From: Larus michahellis
Lineage: Eukaryota > Chordata > Aves > Charadriiformes > Laridae
Assembly: GCF_964199755.1 (NCBI RefSeq)
Contig: NC_133899.1
Location: forward strand, 1,240,001-1,304,000
Reading direction: 5' to 3'
Length of the DNA: 64,000 nucleotides
Shown here: positions 50,201-58,300 of the stretch, in pieces
Layout: the number at the start of each line of letters is the position of its first letter
Position numbering within the stretch: the first letter of the stretch is position 1
Notes under the pieces: generated by a model
Databases searched by the model: none
What the model saw: the letters and a program-made list of their open reading frames with translations, nothing else
What the model was told of the DNA's origin: nothing
Program-made: the position numbers and the translations under genes

Positions 50201-53200
50201 TCCTGTTCTCTTCAGAAAGTGATTTGGGTGCAAAAGAAACACACCACTAACCTCAATGAAAAGCAAAAGTGCTCCTGGGATTCTGGATGTCAACTGAGAA
50301 CACCGGGGAACACTCCTGCTCCATGGCAGCTGCGTGCTGCGGGTACCAGCATCAGGTCAGAAGTGCTGAGTTCAAGATGGCTTGGAGGAGGAATCCTGAT
50401 CAGCCACTACACAGCAGGAATTTGTGGGAGGGGAGACTATATAACTATGAAACAACCCACTGACACGCACCGCAAAGAGGAAGTTCGCCTCTCCTTGTAT
50501 CCCCCTACAACTTTTATAGACATTGATGTTCCTTCCTCTGTTCCTAAGAGTTTGTCCCCAGCTTTAAAGAGGAAAAAAAGGTCTGGCCTCAGACTTACCA
50601 GAAATACCCAACTATCTGTCCACCCTTGGGTTATAATATATCTTATATATTTTATAGATATCTCGCCTCCCAACACCGGAGGGAAGAGCAGGGACCGTTC
50701 TTTTCAGCTTTCTGCTCTCTCTCTATCGTTTTGGAACACAGCCTACAGACCTGTTTTGCAGGTAAACAATTTATCTGAGAGGCATGTATTTTCTTTTAAG
50801 GATGTGGTGAAAGAGAGAGGAGGAAAAAAACCAAAGAAAAACCCCACTAAGCTGTTATGCTAAAACTGTCTATCTGATATTATTCATTGGCCAAAATGCA
50901 GAGGTCAGGCACCCATTCCCCTGCGACAGTACCAGCAACGCTGCTTTGGGCCAGGGCTCACCTCTCCTTACGCGTCTAACACAGCTCAACTCCCTGTTGA
51001 ACAATCCTGACCATCACAATTATGTGTTTATAAAGGACCAAGGTTCAATTGTTCTTGCCCTCACTGGAGTGGAAAGTGACATAAGCAATGAAAACAAAAC
51101 TAGCCTGTGGGCTGTTTGGGTTTTTTTGGTTGGATGGTTGGTTAGGTGGTTTTTTTAAGACAATTTTTAACAACTTGAAGAACTGTAGTTGCTTGTGTTT
51201 AATGCTTCTGATCCTGATTGTAACAGCACCCAGAAACTGACCTGTCTCATCACACCACCGATGGAAGGTCTCCAAAGCCACAGTTCAGCAAACAGTTTAA
51301 ACCAGCACAAACTGGCAGCCATTGAGAGAAGCTAGCTCCACCTTTGCTGACTGCTGCTTCTTCCCCGCATTCCTCCTTTCCTGGTGCCACCAAAAGCATT
51401 TGCGCGGAGCCGCAGTAAACCCATCCGAGACAACTCTAACCTGGAGCAGGTCCTTGATCCAACGCACTCAGCAGCACACACTTGGAAAGCTCTTCTTTCC
51501 GCAGTGGTATCAGCTTAAAATCTTTGTTGAAACTACGCTATCTCTGACACTGAAAAGTGTTCTTAATTGAAGGTCTCCTTTCAGGGTTAACCAAAAAATC
51601 TCAACACTATTTTTTGAAGTTTTTCATTCAAGCAAATCGTGCTGCAGTTTAACCCCAAGAGCTAACATATTCTTAGTTTTTTTAAAAAGGAACTGGACTG
51701 GCTGTTAGCAGACACTAAATACCTGGAGGTAACAGACATTTAGTTCCATTCAAGTTTTTAAGTCTTTTCTGTTAGATACAGAATTAATTAGCAGTTCATG
51801 TCTATCTGTGGATTTAGAGTGTAACAGGGTTTGTGTGATTTCTTGGTTCACTTTTTTTTTTTAAAGTACATGTTTCTGCAGGATTTGGTTGCTGTCTTTG
51901 AACCAAACCGATCATTAAGTATCTTGATTTTAGAAAGATATGCCCGATTTATTTTTTAATAAGCGACATGAAAATATCAAATCCTTTCAATATAATAAAT
52001 AAAAACATCAAATTCTTTCAACGCCTGAAGTCCCACTGTGCACAGTTAAATCCACAGGTTGTCTCAGAAGAGGTCTGGCAAAACATGAATGGTGAGCAGT
52101 GCTGTAAAGTTTCTCTGACAAGGCTACAATCGCTTCAGTTTCTGATCAGGATTCCTGTACCATGCAAATCTGGGAAACATTCTCATACAAACATTTAATG
52201 CATATGAACTCATAGAGAGAAAAAAGGAATAATACAGCTATCCGAATCCTCACCTTAAATAGATACATTTTTCTCAAGCAACAATTTAAGGCCAATTAGG
52301 AAAGTGAATCATGACCTTATAAGAAATATGGGGATCAAATTATGCAAAAAAAACCCCTTATGCGATGAAGAAAGATGCATCAATCACGAGCATGATCGTT
52401 TTCCCCTTTTTTTCCTCATGGCACAATATATAGAAGTTACTGACAGGAGTTCCAGATGCAAACCAGCACTAAGGCTAACCTCACACATCAGAACTTTGCC
52501 CTTAAATCCTCACTTTTTTACGTTTAATGAAGATCAATGACAGAGTCTTTAGACTAAAGTCTAAAATGTGACTGCGAGTAAGATAAAGATGAAGATAAAA
52601 AGGTCATGTCTCATTTTTATATGCTGTCAATTAGAAAAATAACTAATTTAAACTTATCAGTTTATAGAAGTGCCATCCTGACATATATTATGTTCTCGTG
52701 TATCTGAGAAATTTGTAATACATTACAATAGAGAGCTATGTGTGAATGGAGTTTAAAAACTAAGCTTCCTCCGGCCTCTTAAAGAAAAACATAACCTTTC
52801 TTCGTGCTTACAGTTTGGTAAAAGCTTCATGGCTCAAAACGTAATCTCCCATTCCATTTTTTATCCTGGCTAGAATTTGCTGTTTTACAGTCAGTCAGCA
52901 TTGTGCCTTAGCTCCAAATTGGTATTTATTACTCTGAAGGCAGAGTGCATTCTAGGAGTTAACAGGCCTGTCTTGCGTTGTAACAGAATAATGAAACAGA
53001 TAATTTATTTTTTAAGAAGATATATATGAAATACAACAACCATTAAAACCTGATAATTTACATCACCCAGTTTAACTTTTATTACCTAAATTCTCCTAGA
53101 ATGAACTCTGTTACTTCTCCACAAGCTCTTTTTTTTACAATCAAAACTTTGCCAGCACTGTTCATGTTGGCCAGAACGTTACAAACCTCAACAAAGCGAC

Positions 53201-53347
53201 TGAATAAATGAGAATGCTTACCAGCAGCGACTACAGCTGGAGGCGGCGAACCTGCCTCGCCACCGCTTGTTTGGCTCATGGATGCTACAGATGTTTCTCT
53301 GGAAGGTGGTAGCTGCAGCTCCTTTGGGAGAAGGTCATAGACAGATT
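13185..53347 (-). CDS. NFAT5: NFAT5/TonEBP, osmotic-stress Rel-family transcription factor (12 of its coding exons)
   Basis: NFAT5 binds tonicity enhancers as a Rel-homology dimer and drives osmolyte and immune genes. Twelve minus-strand exons splice in perfect phase: 53347-53222, 40258-39700, 34786-34594, 29969-29779, 27795-27623, 23560-23426, 23247-23195, 22103-21971, 21308-21231, 17771-17623, 17112-14676 and 13423-13185. They give about 1,488 residues; human isoform c is 1,531. Order: N-terminal region from [11 protein letters not shown]; a basic NLS ([17 protein letters not shown]); the Rel-homology DNA-binding loop [16 protein letters not shown]; the IPT/dimerisation domain (about [12 protein letters not shown] to FTYTPD); and a long Q/S-rich activation domain ending [18 protein letters not shown]. 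Only the first 25 or so residues lie off the right edge. Met codons at 53279 and 40229 correspond to known internal starts of shorter isoforms (human M48 and M77 positions). Confidence 0.97.
13424..14675 (-). other. NFAT5: NFAT5 intron between in-window exons 11 and 12
   Basis: 1.25 kb. Contains a short imperfect tandem repeat (GAATACATACAGTATTCACT type, 13600-13640) and AT-rich TATATA sequence at 14330-14420. No other gene is visible. Confidence 0.8.
14676..17112 (-). CDS. NFAT5: NFAT5 in-window exon 11 (Q-rich activation domain, 2.4 kb)
   Basis: One open exon of 2,437 nt encodes the glutamine/serine-rich activation domain, from [20 protein letters not shown] to [11 protein letters not shown]. 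It includes an 11-residue polyQ (16336-16368), a shorter Q run near 15235-15255, and many degenerate modules of the form F-x-S-Q-x-x-(M/I)-x-x-(L/I)-Q-S. Human equivalents ([27 protein letters not shown]) are recognisable throughout. Acceptor CTTTTCAG, donor GTAAGT; ends in phase 1. Low-complexity sequence creates long spurious leucine-rich frames on the other strand. Confidence 0.97.
16336..16368 (-). repeat. CAG/CAA polyglutamine tract in NFAT5
   Basis: Eleven Gln codons read on the minus strand as CAA CAG CAA CAA followed by seven CAG. The interrupted first part and pure seven-CAG end suggest modest length variability. Confidence 0.9.
17113..17622 (-). other. NFAT5: NFAT5 intron between in-window exons 10 and 11
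   Basis: 510 bp with normal GTAAGT and CTTTTCAG ends; nothing else seen. Confidence 0.85.
17623..17771 (-). CDS. NFAT5: NFAT5 in-window exon 10 (tandem acceptor)
   Basis: Encodes (A)[49 protein letters not shown]. The acceptor is a CAGCAG tandem. Use of the first AG gives ...IKAVKAT, which matches the human spacing; the second would drop one Ala (exon then 17623-17768). Donor GTAAGT; ends in phase 0. Confidence 0.95.
17772..21230 (-). other. NFAT5: NFAT5 intron between in-window exons 9 and 10
   Basis: 3.5 kb, mostly AT-rich. A short GC-rich patch lies at 18820-18895. No repeat family or RNA gene was recognised. Confidence 0.8.
21231..21308 (-). CDS. NFAT5: NFAT5 in-window exon 9
   Basis: A 78-nt exon encoding (S)[25 protein letters not shown], corresponding to the human [20 protein letters not shown] block, including a KKE sumoylation-like context. 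Acceptor CAACAG, donor GTACTA; ends in phase 1. Confidence 0.96.
21309..21970 (-). other. NFAT5: NFAT5 intron between in-window exons 8 and 9
   Basis: About 660 bp, AT-rich; contains a short tandem duplication AAACTAGATTT near 21680-21702. Nothing else seen. Confidence 0.8.
21971..22103 (-). CDS. NFAT5: NFAT5 in-window exon 8 (IPT domain end)
   Basis: Encodes [44 protein letters not shown]. Acceptor ATTGCAG, donor GTAAGT; ends in phase 1. A TTA/AAT microsatellite occupies the polypyrimidine-tract position just upstream on the transcript. Confidence 0.97.
22104..23194 (-). other. NFAT5: NFAT5 intron between in-window exons 7 and 8
   Basis: 1.1 kb; its transcript-side 3' end carries the ATT microsatellite. 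Nothing else seen. Confidence 0.8.
22119..22143. repeat. (AAT)n microsatellite next to an NFAT5 acceptor
   Basis: About eight AAT/TAA units on the plus strand, ATT on the transcript, ending roughly 15 bases upstream of the 22103 acceptor. It thereby forms much of the polypyrimidine-tract/branch region. Confidence 0.9.
23195..23247 (-). CDS. NFAT5: NFAT5 in-window exon 7 (53-nt microexon-like)
   Basis: A small exon encoding (D)[17 protein letters not shown] within the IPT domain. Acceptor CATCTAG, donor GTACTT; phase 1 in, phase 0 out. It is 178 bp from the preceding exon. Confidence 0.96.
23426..23560 (-). CDS. NFAT5: NFAT5 in-window exon 6 (IPT domain start)
   Basis: Encodes (T)[44 protein letters not shown], the first strands of the dimerisation (IPT/TIG) domain. 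Acceptor AATTGCAG, donor GTTAGT; ends in phase 1. Confidence 0.97.
23625..23682 (+). mobile_element. CR1 LINE 3'-end fragment
   Basis: GGTTGGAATTAGAGGATCTT, TAAGATCCCTTCCAACCCAA, ACCATCCTATGATT is the diagnostic CR1 3' terminus. Only about 58 bp remains, severely 5'-truncated as usual for CR1. Confidence 0.85.
24151..24285 (+). mobile_element. CR1 LINE 3'-end fragment with unusual tail
   Basis: Reads GAGCAGCCTGGTCTAGGGGG then TTGCAACTAGATGATCTTTA and AGGTCCCTTCCAAC. In place of the ATTCTATG octamers the tail is a degenerate repeat of TTTCTATACCCATATA units. Confidence 0.85.
25437..25463. repeat. Short inverted repeat (9-bp arms)
   Basis: AAATTGCTA and TAGCAATTT flank a 9-base loop. An isolated hairpin in an NFAT5 intron. 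Confidence 0.7.
25640..25852 (+). mobile_element. CR1 LINE 3' fragment (young subfamily, copy A)
   Basis: Contains CCCAGGGAGGTGGGAGATGC, CATCCCTGGAAACACTCAAG, GCCAGGCTGGACGGGGCTCT and the CTTCCAGCCCAAACT end. It matches the copy at 58131-58300 with about one difference over roughly 135 bp. Confidence 0.9.
27623..27795 (-). CDS. NFAT5: NFAT5 in-window exon 5 (RHR-N end)
   Basis: Encodes [40 protein letters not shown] and [12 protein letters not shown], finishing the N-terminal Rel-homology subdomain. Acceptor TTGTTAG, donor GTAAGT; ends in phase 1. Confidence 0.97.
27796..29778 (-). other. NFAT5: NFAT5 intron between in-window exons 4 and 5
   Basis: 2 kb; nothing recognised apart from AT-rich sequence. 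An A-rich run (29756-29769) lies close to the 29779 donor. Confidence 0.8.
29779..29969 (-). CDS. NFAT5: NFAT5 in-window exon 4 (RHR-N)
   Basis: Encodes [40 protein letters not shown] and ending DPSNNMTLA, nearly identical to mammalian NFAT5. Acceptor TTGCAG, donor GTGAGT; ends in phase 2 within an Ala codon. Confidence 0.97.
31123..31145. repeat. Poly(A) homopolymer
   Basis: A run of more than 20 A, with an upstream T run. No retroposed gene was recognised next to it. Confidence 0.8.
33169..33201. repeat. Inverted repeat at the edge of the antisense CR1 fragment
   Basis: AGGAGTCTCC (33169-33178) and GGAGACTCCT (33192-33201) are perfect 10-bp inverted arms around a 13-base loop. GAGTCTCC resembles the CR1 endonuclease-region sequence, so one arm may derive from the element. 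Confidence 0.7.
33185..33990 (-). mobile_element. Degraded antisense CR1 fragment (ORF2 endonuclease 5' part and flank)
   Basis: On the minus strand, GACTTGACTGGAATCGCAGA followed by GACTGGGGGTAGCGTACATG matches the start of CR1 ORF2. The decayed peptide [13 protein letters not shown]-type region then gives [20 protein letters not shown] and VSVTDCP...DDAFYR, which resembles CR1 endonuclease sequence (KEQLDCTELLHG, VRIRGE, VGVCYRPP, DEAFFRQ). Further upstream on that strand, TTTGTGACCAGGCTCGCCAG resembles the CR1 5' leader. Frameshifts and stops show it is old. Confidence 0.65.
34594..34786 (-). CDS. NFAT5: NFAT5 in-window exon 3 (Rel-homology DNA-contact loop)
   Basis: Encodes [20 protein letters not shown] and [20 protein letters not shown], then [17 protein letters not shown]. 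The [12 protein letters not shown] loop is the sequence-specific DNA-contacting segment of the Rel-homology region. Acceptor TTCCCAG, donor GTAGGC; enters in phase 2 and ends in phase 0. Confidence 0.96.
34787..39699 (-). other. NFAT5: NFAT5 intron between in-window exons 2 and 3
   Basis: 4.9 kb. GC/CpG-richer patches lie at 36000-36160, 36300-36420 and 38430-38580. A hairpin lies at 39236-39260. No coding exon or repeat family was recognised. Confidence 0.75.
39236..39260. repeat. Perfect hairpin with 11-bp arms
   Basis: TCTCTCTATTT, a GAT loop, then AAATAGAGAGA. A tight stem-loop in an NFAT5 intron, about 440 bases downstream (transcript sense) of the weak donor at 39699. Confidence 0.8.
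39700..40258 (-). CDS. NFAT5: NFAT5 in-window exon 2 (Ser-rich region and NLS)
   Basis: Encodes [20 protein letters not shown] through [20 protein letters not shown], the [20 protein letters not shown], and [20 protein letters not shown]. The acceptor is ACCGCAG. The phase-consistent donor is GTTGGT (minus), which is weak. A GTATCT four bases on would break the frame with the next exon. The Met at 40229 matches the start of the 1,455-residue human isoform a. Confidence 0.95.
42637..42666. repeat. Perfect 30-bp palindrome
   Basis: TTAGAAAGGTCTTTT is followed immediately by its exact reverse complement with no loop. It lies in the 13-kb NFAT5 intron and is not part of a recognised element. Confidence 0.95.
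44248..44291. repeat. T-rich low-complexity tract
   Basis: Runs of T interrupted by single G, on the plus strand. Simple repeat; no retrogene was recognised next to it. Confidence 0.8.
45778..45806. repeat. A-rich / (GAAA)n microsatellite
   Basis: An A run followed by GAAAGAAAGAAAAGAG on the plus strand. Simple repeat. Confidence 0.8.
53222..53347 (-). CDS. NFAT5: NFAT5 in-window exon 1 (N-terminal)
   Basis: Encodes (E)[20 protein letters not shown], then [19 protein letters not shown]. The minus-strand acceptor TTCAACAG precedes AATCTG; the first Glu needs a G from the missing upstream exon. Donor GTAAGC, ends in phase 1. The internal Met (53279) is the start of a known shorter-isoform form. 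Confidence 0.95.
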
Positions 53348-56300
53348 CTGTTGAACAAAAAAGGATTTAATCAAAGACTTATTCATGCTCTGTAAGAGAA
53401 AAGAAATAAAGTTTCTGCCTAAAAGATATGAACTATAATCCAACCTTTTCAGGACCTTCTGAAAAAGTTACAGTAAGTGCTTGGAGATCTTAACATCATG
53501 GAATAAGGTTATTTCAGAAAACAAACAACCAACCCACGAAAACATTAAGATACACATTCTCAAGACTGAAACAAAAGGACACAAACTTGTTCAAACAAAG
53601 AAATAATTCATGAACTTCCACAGAAACTGTACTCATTTGGAATGAAGGGGCTGACGGCGTGTACGAGTCAAGTGAGAATCAAAGACAAACCTGTTCTCAG
53701 AATTCAAACTGTGCAACTCACTTCCAAAGAGCCTAATTTAGTACCACCATCCGCAGAACCGCCTATAAAGTCTGTGTAAAGTCTTCCCATGTAATAAGTG
53801 CCAATTCCTGTTACGTAAGATCCTTTACTTCCATTGACCTGCAGCATTTCTTTTTGCCTCAAACCCTCCTGTAAACTCATGCCAAGGCTGCAGAGAAAGA
53901 AGTCTCCACTAGCAAAATGGCTAGTGCCAGGCCATTGTGCCTGGCTAGTGCTCCCTGGGGCAGATCCTCTGCAGCAGGACAACCTCTAAGAAAAATTTTG
54001 TGACTTCTCTGTTGTGAACCAGCTGTGGCCACCACGCAGCTCATCTGACAGGGCTCCAGCAGCCAAGACACAAGACGGGAGGTCAACAGTCGCACGCTCA
54101 ACCTGCTTCTCCATGCTTGCTGATGGCTCAAAGCATGTCCCCGCCTACAGGCTACCACTGCGGGCTACTTCAGAGTCCAACTGGCGAGAGCTCTCACTGC
54201 ACCCAACCACTGAGAACGTATCACAGAGTTATCCCGAGATACTGACAGCTGCACTCAGGCTCGAGCCCACAGCTATAAAGGCACCTCTTCCAGGGGGTAC
54301 ACCAAAGATGCATCATTTCCAACACCCCAACGGAGATGTAAATAACCTAGATGAACAGCTATAAACTGAATCAACAATTCTACATTGCAAAACTTTATGG
54401 AATTCCTTTATATGTATTATTTAGGTGCCCAAGACATATCTGGAAAACTCAGTGTTTTTTCCCTATGAAGCAACAAGTATACTCAGTTGATCCTAAAGTA
54501 AAATCTATTTGTGCAGCAATTCTGCGAAAATTAGAAAACCTGCAGAGTTATTAATTAAAAAGATTTATCCACATTAGGCCCTGTAATAAATGAAACATAC
54601 TCAAGAGAAACGCGGAGCTATATACACTCCCAGCAATAGATAATTGTATTTAAAAGGTAACACGTACCAAATGCTGGTTATGCCACAAACCAGAACGGTT
54701 ACCGTACTGGGTAAGAATGCAAATGCTCTCACCACAAAATGGTATTAAAAGAGTCCAATAAAATTTTAATGCCGTTTACAGGATACCACTTGTCTGTTAC
54801 GCACAAAATCACAAGCAACTACCAACAATGGCTGTGAACCGGCGGTCAGGTCTAACAGCCCAAACGGATTCCCATCTGCTGCAAGATTACTTTTTTTAAT
54901 TTACTTTTTTTTTTTAGATGCATCCACTTTTCAGAGGAATCACTCTTCAGTAACCTGACAAATAAACAGAACAGAACATTTTTATGTTTTTATTTAAACC
55001 GACAATCAACATATTGGCAACCAGAGGTTGCAATCCAAATCCCAAAAATCTCTGCAGAGGTTTTCTGTAAGAGTTACCCATAATGCTGAGACAATGTACC
55101 AGTAAAATATTTTGAGACAGCTCAAGTTAATTAACCATAAATTCATAGTTTTATTGTTTGGAACAATCTGGGGAAGAAAAAAATACTTACCTGTGCTTAC
55201 TGAAGATCTTAAGAGGTACAAAAGGCAAAAAGAACAGGCACGTTTGTTCATACTTTTGCTCCTGTTTTACTACGAGGAACAATGCATTAGCACTTCCCTC
55301 AAAGATGAGTTCCCTTTGTTAAATTAACTTTTTCCTCAGCTTTTAAGGTCTGATTTATCACTCTTCTAAACTAGTGATTTTCAAGACCATAAAACTGGCT
55401 TTCAAAGTAAAATAATTTAGACCAGTTTAAAATTGGTTATGTAAAGATATGGTTACAATGATGCTTCTCATTTTATACTTATCTACTTTTCCCAAAAAAA
55501 GGTTAGTTCTTTTTCAGCGATAATGTATTACACTTTATTAAGCAGTATTGTGTACTTTTTGTGTGTATGAGCACCTACATGGTTTAAACATACTCTAAAT
55601 TTTTGCCTTCATTAAAAAAGGTGAATCATGACTTTATCTTACAATTTTTACTTAAGTTGCACACGCATACAGACTTGAATCCAATTCCAAAATTAAAAAC
55701 CCAACTAAACTGCACTTAGAATTGTTATTAGCCAAACACCATCTCCTTATGCCTGCTGTGCCAGTGACGGGAAAGAAAGGGGGCTATCAAGGCACAGTTC
55801 TATTTTAAGATGGGAAGGGAGTGCAGAAGGTACAGGGAAAAAAATCCATTGACTAAATAATCAAAAAACTGTTATACGGATACTTGAACAAGAATGTCTG
55901 AGGAAGGTGAAAGAAGTGGAGAATTTTGTTGTTGTTGTTGCATTGAATATACCTCTGCCAGTGAGCCACAAGTGCTAAATTCACAGGAAAGAGATGCAAT
56001 AGGTATTCACCCTCAGAACAGCAGAACAAACAGGGCACTAGAAGATCAACTGTCACCTACTCTGCCTTGGGTAAAATATTTTAAAATCTACCAGTCAAGT
56101 TGTGTCTGGACCATCACGTGAAGAAGAGCAGAGAGGCTGGGCACTGTGTGGCTTGCAAAAGGGAGCACATTTGAGCTAACAGCATCTAGGACTCCATGCA
56201 GTTGCGTTCACAGCTTTAACAACAGGGAGGACAGTATGAAATCCAGAACTGAGAAGCCAAGAAGCCCAGTTGCTACTTCAAATAGTCACTGTCGGGCAGT

Positions 56301-58130
56301 TTCTGCACTGGCACTACAAGGACAATACAATTTATCAACAGGTGCCATTGTAAATTCAAATCTGGTTTAATACATGGAAGCATTAGAGCGAGAACCTTAC
56401 TAATGCACTTACACTGACTGCTAGCGGGGATTTTCAGTCTCAGTTCTCCTCTTCCTTTAAACCCTGAAGCCAGTCCTCATACACAAAGCTCAGAAAAGTT
56501 ATATGAAAGAACTAAACGTGTGTGTTTGCACCTTTTTAGAAACAAACCAGTCTAACTCCCACGTCCAAGCCATCTCATGCCCTACAAGTACAGAAACGCA
56601 GCCAGCGCTGCCTATTTTGCAGATGTTTGTTATTTGACATGCTGCATTCTGAGAAAGCCTCTGTGAACCACAAAATCCCGTACAGTTTTCAGAGAAAATG
56701 TTTACTTATTTCCATGTTGAATGGCTGCTATAAGCTTGAAGCAGGCATAGCTGTCAATACATCAAAAAATTCTGCAAATAAAATGTGGCGTTTGGAAACC
56801 GTAAAACACGCGTGGGTCTGTTTTCTGCTGAACTACAAATTTTCTTTAAGATGAGTATGTTAATTCAAAAGACTGAAGAATTAAAAGCTCAGATTTTGTC
56901 CCAACAATGAAAAGCACAAATACCAGCCAGCGAAAAACACAGTTATCACATGAGAGGGTAATTCCCTACTCGACATCTCAGTGCCTGTAGGTATTATTGC
57001 CCCTGCAGCCATCAGTCTGCACAAGAGCTCCGGAGAGCAATCCCTCCTAGATGAGCACCAGCCTTTATTCTGGCTGACGCTGGTACTACTACCTACAGGA
57101 GCTGAGTAAAATCCAAGCTCACATCGGTCAAAAAAAACACCACAGGCAGATGTTGGATGCTAGAGCAGCTGCTGCACTGTAATTACCACCCAAGGTATCT
57201 GTCACAACCTCTCATATGGAAAATTATGCCCTTTCAGCTTTGCTGACATACAGTAATTTTAGTTCAGAGTGCACCCTGCACCAAATTCTTCCTCCTGAGC
57301 CATCTACGAAACTCAGACACTCCCGTGTGCCGGACGGAGCTGGGAAGGCTGTCGCCTCGAGAGGAGTAGTAGCAGCAATATTTAAAGCTGCTGCAGTCAC
57401 TCGACAGGCAGCTCTGCGTACGCTGAATATTCTTTTACGCCTAGAACACTGGAAGCAACTCACCAAGTATTTCTGTTATGCAAAATGCTTAGTGACGGGC
57501 CACAAAATGAGGGTTCGTAACACAGCATGTGTGTGCGCATGTAAATAGAGTAACCTTTGTATTTTTATGTATATGTTGCATACATATACATATATTTTCA
57601 TTCCTTTCTGTCGTCTCTTAAGAAATCCTCTTTGAGGAGAGAGCTGCTCATCACCATAATTCTGTCATGACTCAGAAGACATTTGGCACTGATTAGAAAA
57701 CCTCATTTCCAAAAGCTAAGTTATTATGTAAGAGGGAGTTTTTTTCTCCTTGGGTTCGATGTTGGCTTTTATTTTCTGTTCGAGAAATTTATTTTTACCT
57801 CTCAAACGTGACAAAGGTTCTGTCGAGTTTGCTGCTTTAAAGGTATGCTCAAATCCAAAACTCTCACAGCATATTTTTTCTCAGGGAACACGTAATTTTA
57901 GCAGTAATCCACAACAAGCACAATTATAATCTTTGTGAGTAATTCTAAAAGTATGATAAAGAGAGAGAGGGAGGAAAAAGCTAGCATTAGAATTGAAGCA
58001 CATTCCCAAAGATCACAAGACCATTAAGAGCAAATCTTTAATTTCATGCTTCATTGATAAAAGACCAAACGACTTGAAACATGGTCTAAAATACAATACC
58101 ACACCTAAAATTGAAGATTAGAATTTTTAC

Positions 58131-58300
58131 GCTGAGGGTGGTGAAGGTGGGAGATGCCCCATCCCTGGAAACACTCAAGGCCAGGCTGGACGGGGCTCTG
58201 CGCAACCGGATCTAGTTGAAGAAGTCCCTGCTCATGGCAGGGGGCTGGACTAGGTGGCCTTTTAAAGGTCCCTTCCAGCCCAAACTGTTTTATGATTCTG
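58131..58300 (+). mobile_element. CR1 LINE 3' fragment (young subfamily, copy B)
   Basis: Starts GCTGAGGGTGGTGAAGGTGG and runs through the same AGATGCCCCATCCCTGGAAA segment as copy A, ending CAAACTGTTTTATGATTCTG. Compared with the usual CR1 3' end, a block of roughly 25-40 bp seems missing between GGTGGTGA and AGGTGG (copy A retains the CACTGGAACA...CCCAGGG sequence). Confidence 0.9.

Larger units (their letters stand above)
40259..53221 (-). other. NFAT5: NFAT5 intron between in-window exons 1 and 2 (13 kb)
   Basis: The longest complete intron here. It is AT-rich, with a perfect 30-bp palindrome (42637-42666), T/A runs at about 44258-44290, and a GAAA-type repeat near 45780-45805. Open frames such as the plus-strand one at 50117-50863 start with a non-ATG codon and resemble no known family. 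No CR1 copy was recognised. Confidence 0.75.

Noticed and set aside
50117-50863. 248-codon open frame on the plus strand in the 13-kb NFAT5 intron
   Set aside because: It begins with TTG, its first internal ATG is far downstream, the translation resembles no family, and there is no promoter or splice support; likely chance.
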